Source of the DNA: Eubacteriales bacterium
Lineage (GTDB): Bacteria > Bacillota > Clostridia > Acetivibrionales > JANLFN01
Length of the DNA: 64,000 bases
Assembly: GCA_024655885.1 (NCBI GenBank)
Contig: JANLFN010000006.1
Location: 62,001-126,000 of the forward strand
Direction of reading: 5' to 3'
The first letter of the stretch is position 1; each line of letters opens with the position of its first letter. Below the pieces are notes generated by a model. It searched no databases, was not told the origin of the DNA, and worked only from the letters and a program-made list of their open reading frames with translations. A program made the position numbers and the translations under genes. Shown one piece after another: positions 61,341-64,000 of this stretch.

Positions 61341-62413
61341 TGGTCGGTACCTCCTTTCTCCAGAGGCTTCCTTTGAAATATTCTCCCCCATCTCGATTTG
61401 TCAAACAGCCTGTCCCAACTGAATTCACTGGTACCCATAAGCCCTTGGCTATAGAACAGCACCACAACCATCAGCAGCGCTGAAAAGACCACCGCCCTCA
61501 GGCCCAGCTTTCCGTTAAACACAATAAAGCCCAGGTCGATGGACTCGTCCAGGAACCTCAAAACCTCATTGGCGATGGTGATGATAAAGGCGGATATGAT
61601 GGTTCCGGTGAAGCTTCCCATACCGCCCAGCACTACGATGAGCAGGATATTGAAAGTAAAGAGGAAATTGAACTGTTTGGGGTCAATGGTGCCCAGCAGG
61701 TTTCCCAGCAGTCCGCCGCCAATGCCGGCAAAGAAGGCTCCTATAATAAAGGACAGGTTCTTATGGAAGAACAGGCTCACCCCCATGCTCTCCGCCGCTA
61801 TTTCATCCTCCCGGATGGCTTTCAAAGCCCTTCCGTAGCTGCTGTTTATCAGCGACATCAGCACAACCAGCGTGAAAGCCGCTGTCCCGAAGCTCCACCA
61901 GAGGTTTGTGGTGGCAGGTATTCCCTTTAATCCAAGAGCCCCGTTGGTTATATTCTGGGTATTGGTAAAAATAACCCTTATAATCTCTCCAAAGCCCAGG
62001 GTTGCAATAGCCAGGTAATCCCCCTTAAGCCTCAATGTGGGGGCACCTATGATGTAGGCCGCCAATGCCGCCAAAACACCGCCTGCTATTAAAGCCGCAG
62101 GGAAGGGCAGAGTGATTGCATCCAGAGGCTTAATGAGCGGAGCCATATAGAATATTTGCTTTTTCACAGCCGGAGACATGGTCAAGAGTGCCGTGGTATA
62201 TGCCCCAACCGCCATAAATCCCGCATGGCCCAGGGAAAACAAGCCCGTAAAGCCGTTGACCAGGTTCAGGCTCAGGCCCAGTATGGTATAGATGGCGCAA
62301 ACATTCAATATTCTAACTACATATATGTCAAGGAAATTATTTGCGTATACCAGAAATAAAGCCAGCAATAGTATAGAAATTATTGTAAGAATCGCGTTTC
62401 TTTTTTTATTCAT
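61337..62413 (-). CDS. livM: branched-chain amino acid ABC transporter permease LivM
   Basis: ILGLSLNLVNGFTGLFSLGHAGFMAVGAYTTALL. Confidence 0.95.
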   Translation of the reverse strand: MNKKRNAILTIISILLLALFLVYANNFLDIYVVRILNVCAIYTILGLSLNLVNGFTGLFSLGHAGFMAVGAYTTALLTMSPAVKKQIFYMAPLIKPLDAITLPFPAALIAGGVLAALAAYIIGAPTLRLKGDYLAIATLGFGEIIRVIFTNTQNITNGALGLKGIPATTNLWWSFGTAAFTLVVLMSLINSSYGRALKAIREDEIAAESMGVSLFFHKNLSFIIGAFFAGIGGGLLGNLLGTIDPKQFNFLFTFNILLIVVLGGMGSFTGTIISAFIITIANEVLRFLDESIDLGFIVFNGKLGLRAVVFSALLMVVVLFYSQGLMGTSEFSWDRLFDKSRWGRIFQRKPLEKGGTDQ

Positions 62414-62416
62414 AGG

Positions 62417-63352
62417 TCACACCTTCTCCGCTATTTTTTCGCCGACGATTCCCGTTGGTTTGCATAACAGTATTACTATAAGCAAAACAAAGGCGAAGGC
62501 ATCTCTATAGCCGGTTAAATTGGGGAGGAACGCGACCAGCATTATTTCACCGATCCCCAGGATAAACCCTCCCAGCACCGCACCTTTTATGTCTCCTATG
62601 CCGCCTATGACCGCTGCAATAAAGCATTTCAGTCCGGGTATGACTCCCATGAGAGGCGCAATCTGGGGATACTTCATCCCCCACATGATCCCGCCGACAG
62701 CGGCCAGCATTGATCCGATCCCGAATGTCAGGGAAATGGTCCTGTTGACGTTGATGCCCATAACCTTTGCCGTCTCATGATCCTTTGAAACAGCTCTCAT
62801 GGCCATGCCGGTTTTTGTCTTGTTGATCAGGTATAAAAGTGCAACCAGGAAAACCAGGGTAACGGCAGGAATATAAAATATCAGCTTTTGAACCATTAAT
62901 CCGTTTCCCAGTGTGACGACGCCCGTAAAAATTTCCGGGGTGGGAAAGGGTCTCGGCACTCCCCCGAATATCACAGTTGCAAGATTTTCCAGTAAAAAGG
63001 AAGCGCCTATGGAGGAGATTAGAATAGATATTTTAGGCGCATCCCTGAGAGGCCTGTAGGCGGCAGCCTCCACCAGCATACCCAGCAAACCCGTCATTAC
63101 CAGTACAATGGGAAATGCCACATACCACGGCATACCGAAGGTAACGACACCGAAGAATGCAAAATAGGTAGCTGTCATGAATATGTCTCCATGGGCAAAG
63201 TTAATCAGCCGCAGTATGCCGTAGACCATGGTATAGCCTATGGCTATCAGGGCATACAGGCTTCCCAGGGAGATCCCGTTCAAAAGATGCTGTAAAAACA
63301 TATTGAGAGTCATGCCGTTGAAAAGATGTTGTAATAACCAATCGAGAGTCAT
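62417..63352 (-). CDS. livH: branched-chain amino acid ABC transporter permease LivH
   Basis: GSLYALIAIGYTMVYGILRLINFAHGDIFM. Confidence 0.95.
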   Translation of the reverse strand: MTLDWLLQHLFNGMTLNMFLQHLLNGISLGSLYALIAIGYTMVYGILRLINFAHGDIFMTATYFAFFGVVTFGMPWYVAFPIVLVMTGLLGMLVEAAAYRPLRDAPKISILISSIGASFLLENLATVIFGGVPRPFPTPEIFTGVVTLGNGLMVQKLIFYIPAVTLVFLVALLYLINKTKTGMAMRAVSKDHETAKVMGINVNRTISLTFGIGSMLAAVGGIMWGMKYPQIAPLMGVIPGLKCFIAAVIGGIGDIKGAVLGGFILGIGEIMLVAFLPNLTGYRDAFAFVLLIVILLCKPTGIVGEKIAEKV

Positions 63353-63569
63353 AAATACACCACCAATATTTTATTAAAACAAAGCTATCATGCCCTATGG
63401 CAGCAAGGCTACAATGAACCATGGGCGCCATTTATCCGCATATTGCAGAATCCTATTCCTTGATTCATGTGCCGCACAATAATCCCGTGTAAATTCTTTT
63501 GTGCAGCATAAAAGCCTAATCAATAAAATTCTATATCAGGAAAAATTATAACATTTTTGAATTACCAAA

Positions 63570-63606
63570 AATACGCTCCCTTCTTTTCGCAAAAAGGAAG
63601 CGTATT
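63570..63606 (-). terminator. hairpin downstream of livK
   Basis: aatacgctcccttcttttcgcaaaaaggaagcgtatt. Confidence 0.65.
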
Positions 63607-63623
63607 CATTGCGGATTTTGTTT

Positions 63624-64000
63624 TTATTTGGGTTGAATGGTATCAAGGTACACAAACTTGCCGCCCTTTACCTGTTTAATGACTGCGGACTTTACCGCAT
63701 TCCTGTTCTCATCCAGTGTAATGACTCCGGCAGCGCCTTCAAAGTCCTTTGTTTTAGCCAACTCATCCCTTACCTTTACGGTATCGGTTGTTCCGGCCCT
63801 CTTTATCGCATCCAGTATGAGGATGTATGCGTCATATCCAAGTGCCGTCACAGCGGCAGGGTCTTTTCCCCCGTTTTCATCCCTGTAAGCCTTTAAGAAC
63901 TTCTCCGATTCCTTGGTTATAGGTTTCTCGGTAGCGAAGAAGGTGGAGAATGCCGCCCCCTCTACAGCGTCCTTGCCGATATCCAGGAATTGCTGAACCT
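63624..64000 (-). CDS. livK: branched-chain amino acid ABC transporter substrate-binding protein (C-terminal part; truncated by window edge)
   Basis: open frame to 64000: VQQFLDIGKDAVEGAAFSTFFATEKPITKESEKFLKAYRDENGGKDPAAVTALGYDAYILILDAIKRAG; upstream of livHMGF. Confidence 0.9.
   Translation of the reverse strand, partial: VQQFLDIGKDAVEGAAFSTFFATEKPITKESEKFLKAYRDENGGKDPAAVTALGYDAYILILDAIKRAGTTDTVKVRDELAKTKDFEGAAGVITLDENRNAVKSAVIKQVKGGKFVYLDTIQPK

Overview
This 64 kb window looks like an ordinary chromosome segment from an anaerobic, Clostridia-like Firmicute. It is gene-dense, most genes have Firmicute-style Shine-Dalgarno sites, and there are pflB/pflA, FtsK/SpoIIIE, ECF sigma and corrinoid methyltransferase genes. 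No rRNA, tRNA, CRISPR array or prophage was recognised. Left to right, the main blocks are: a giant cyclic beta-1,2-glucan synthase (2954 aa) with an LtaS/OpgB-type phosphoglycerol transferase directly upstream; icd, rarD and ftsK/spoIIIE; a cobalamin riboswitch with attenuator driving a short RlmN/Cfr-like radical SAM gene; pflB/pflA; yfbR and dgt; a UbiD-UbiA-UbiX trio co-oriented with an NMT1-type ABC importer; an aminotransferase and a U32 peptidase; a sulfur/one-carbon run (two Rrf2 regulators, metY, [RAYT transposase], corrinoid protein, MtaA-type methyltransferase, cysK); msrAB; decayed PucR and SDR genes beside a deleted RAYT copy; a PucR-controlled corrinoid/methyltransferase pair; an FMN-binding fumarate-reductase-like lipoprotein with a TetR regulator and shared operator; azlCD; an ECF sigma factor and two orphan response regulators; asd; asnS; and livKHMGF (livK cut by the window edge). 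The observations I rate highest are: (1) the B12-riboswitch-controlled RlmN-like enzyme that lacks the N-terminal accessory domain; (2) the UbiD/UbiA/UbiX plus importer locus, a candidate quinone-precursor salvage system; (3) the Rrf2/metY/corrinoid/MtaA/cysK operon, a candidate methyl-thiol demethylating sulfur-acquisition system; and (4) RAYT/REP-like GGGGACGGTTCT elements that start exactly 9 nt after a stop codon at three separate loci.
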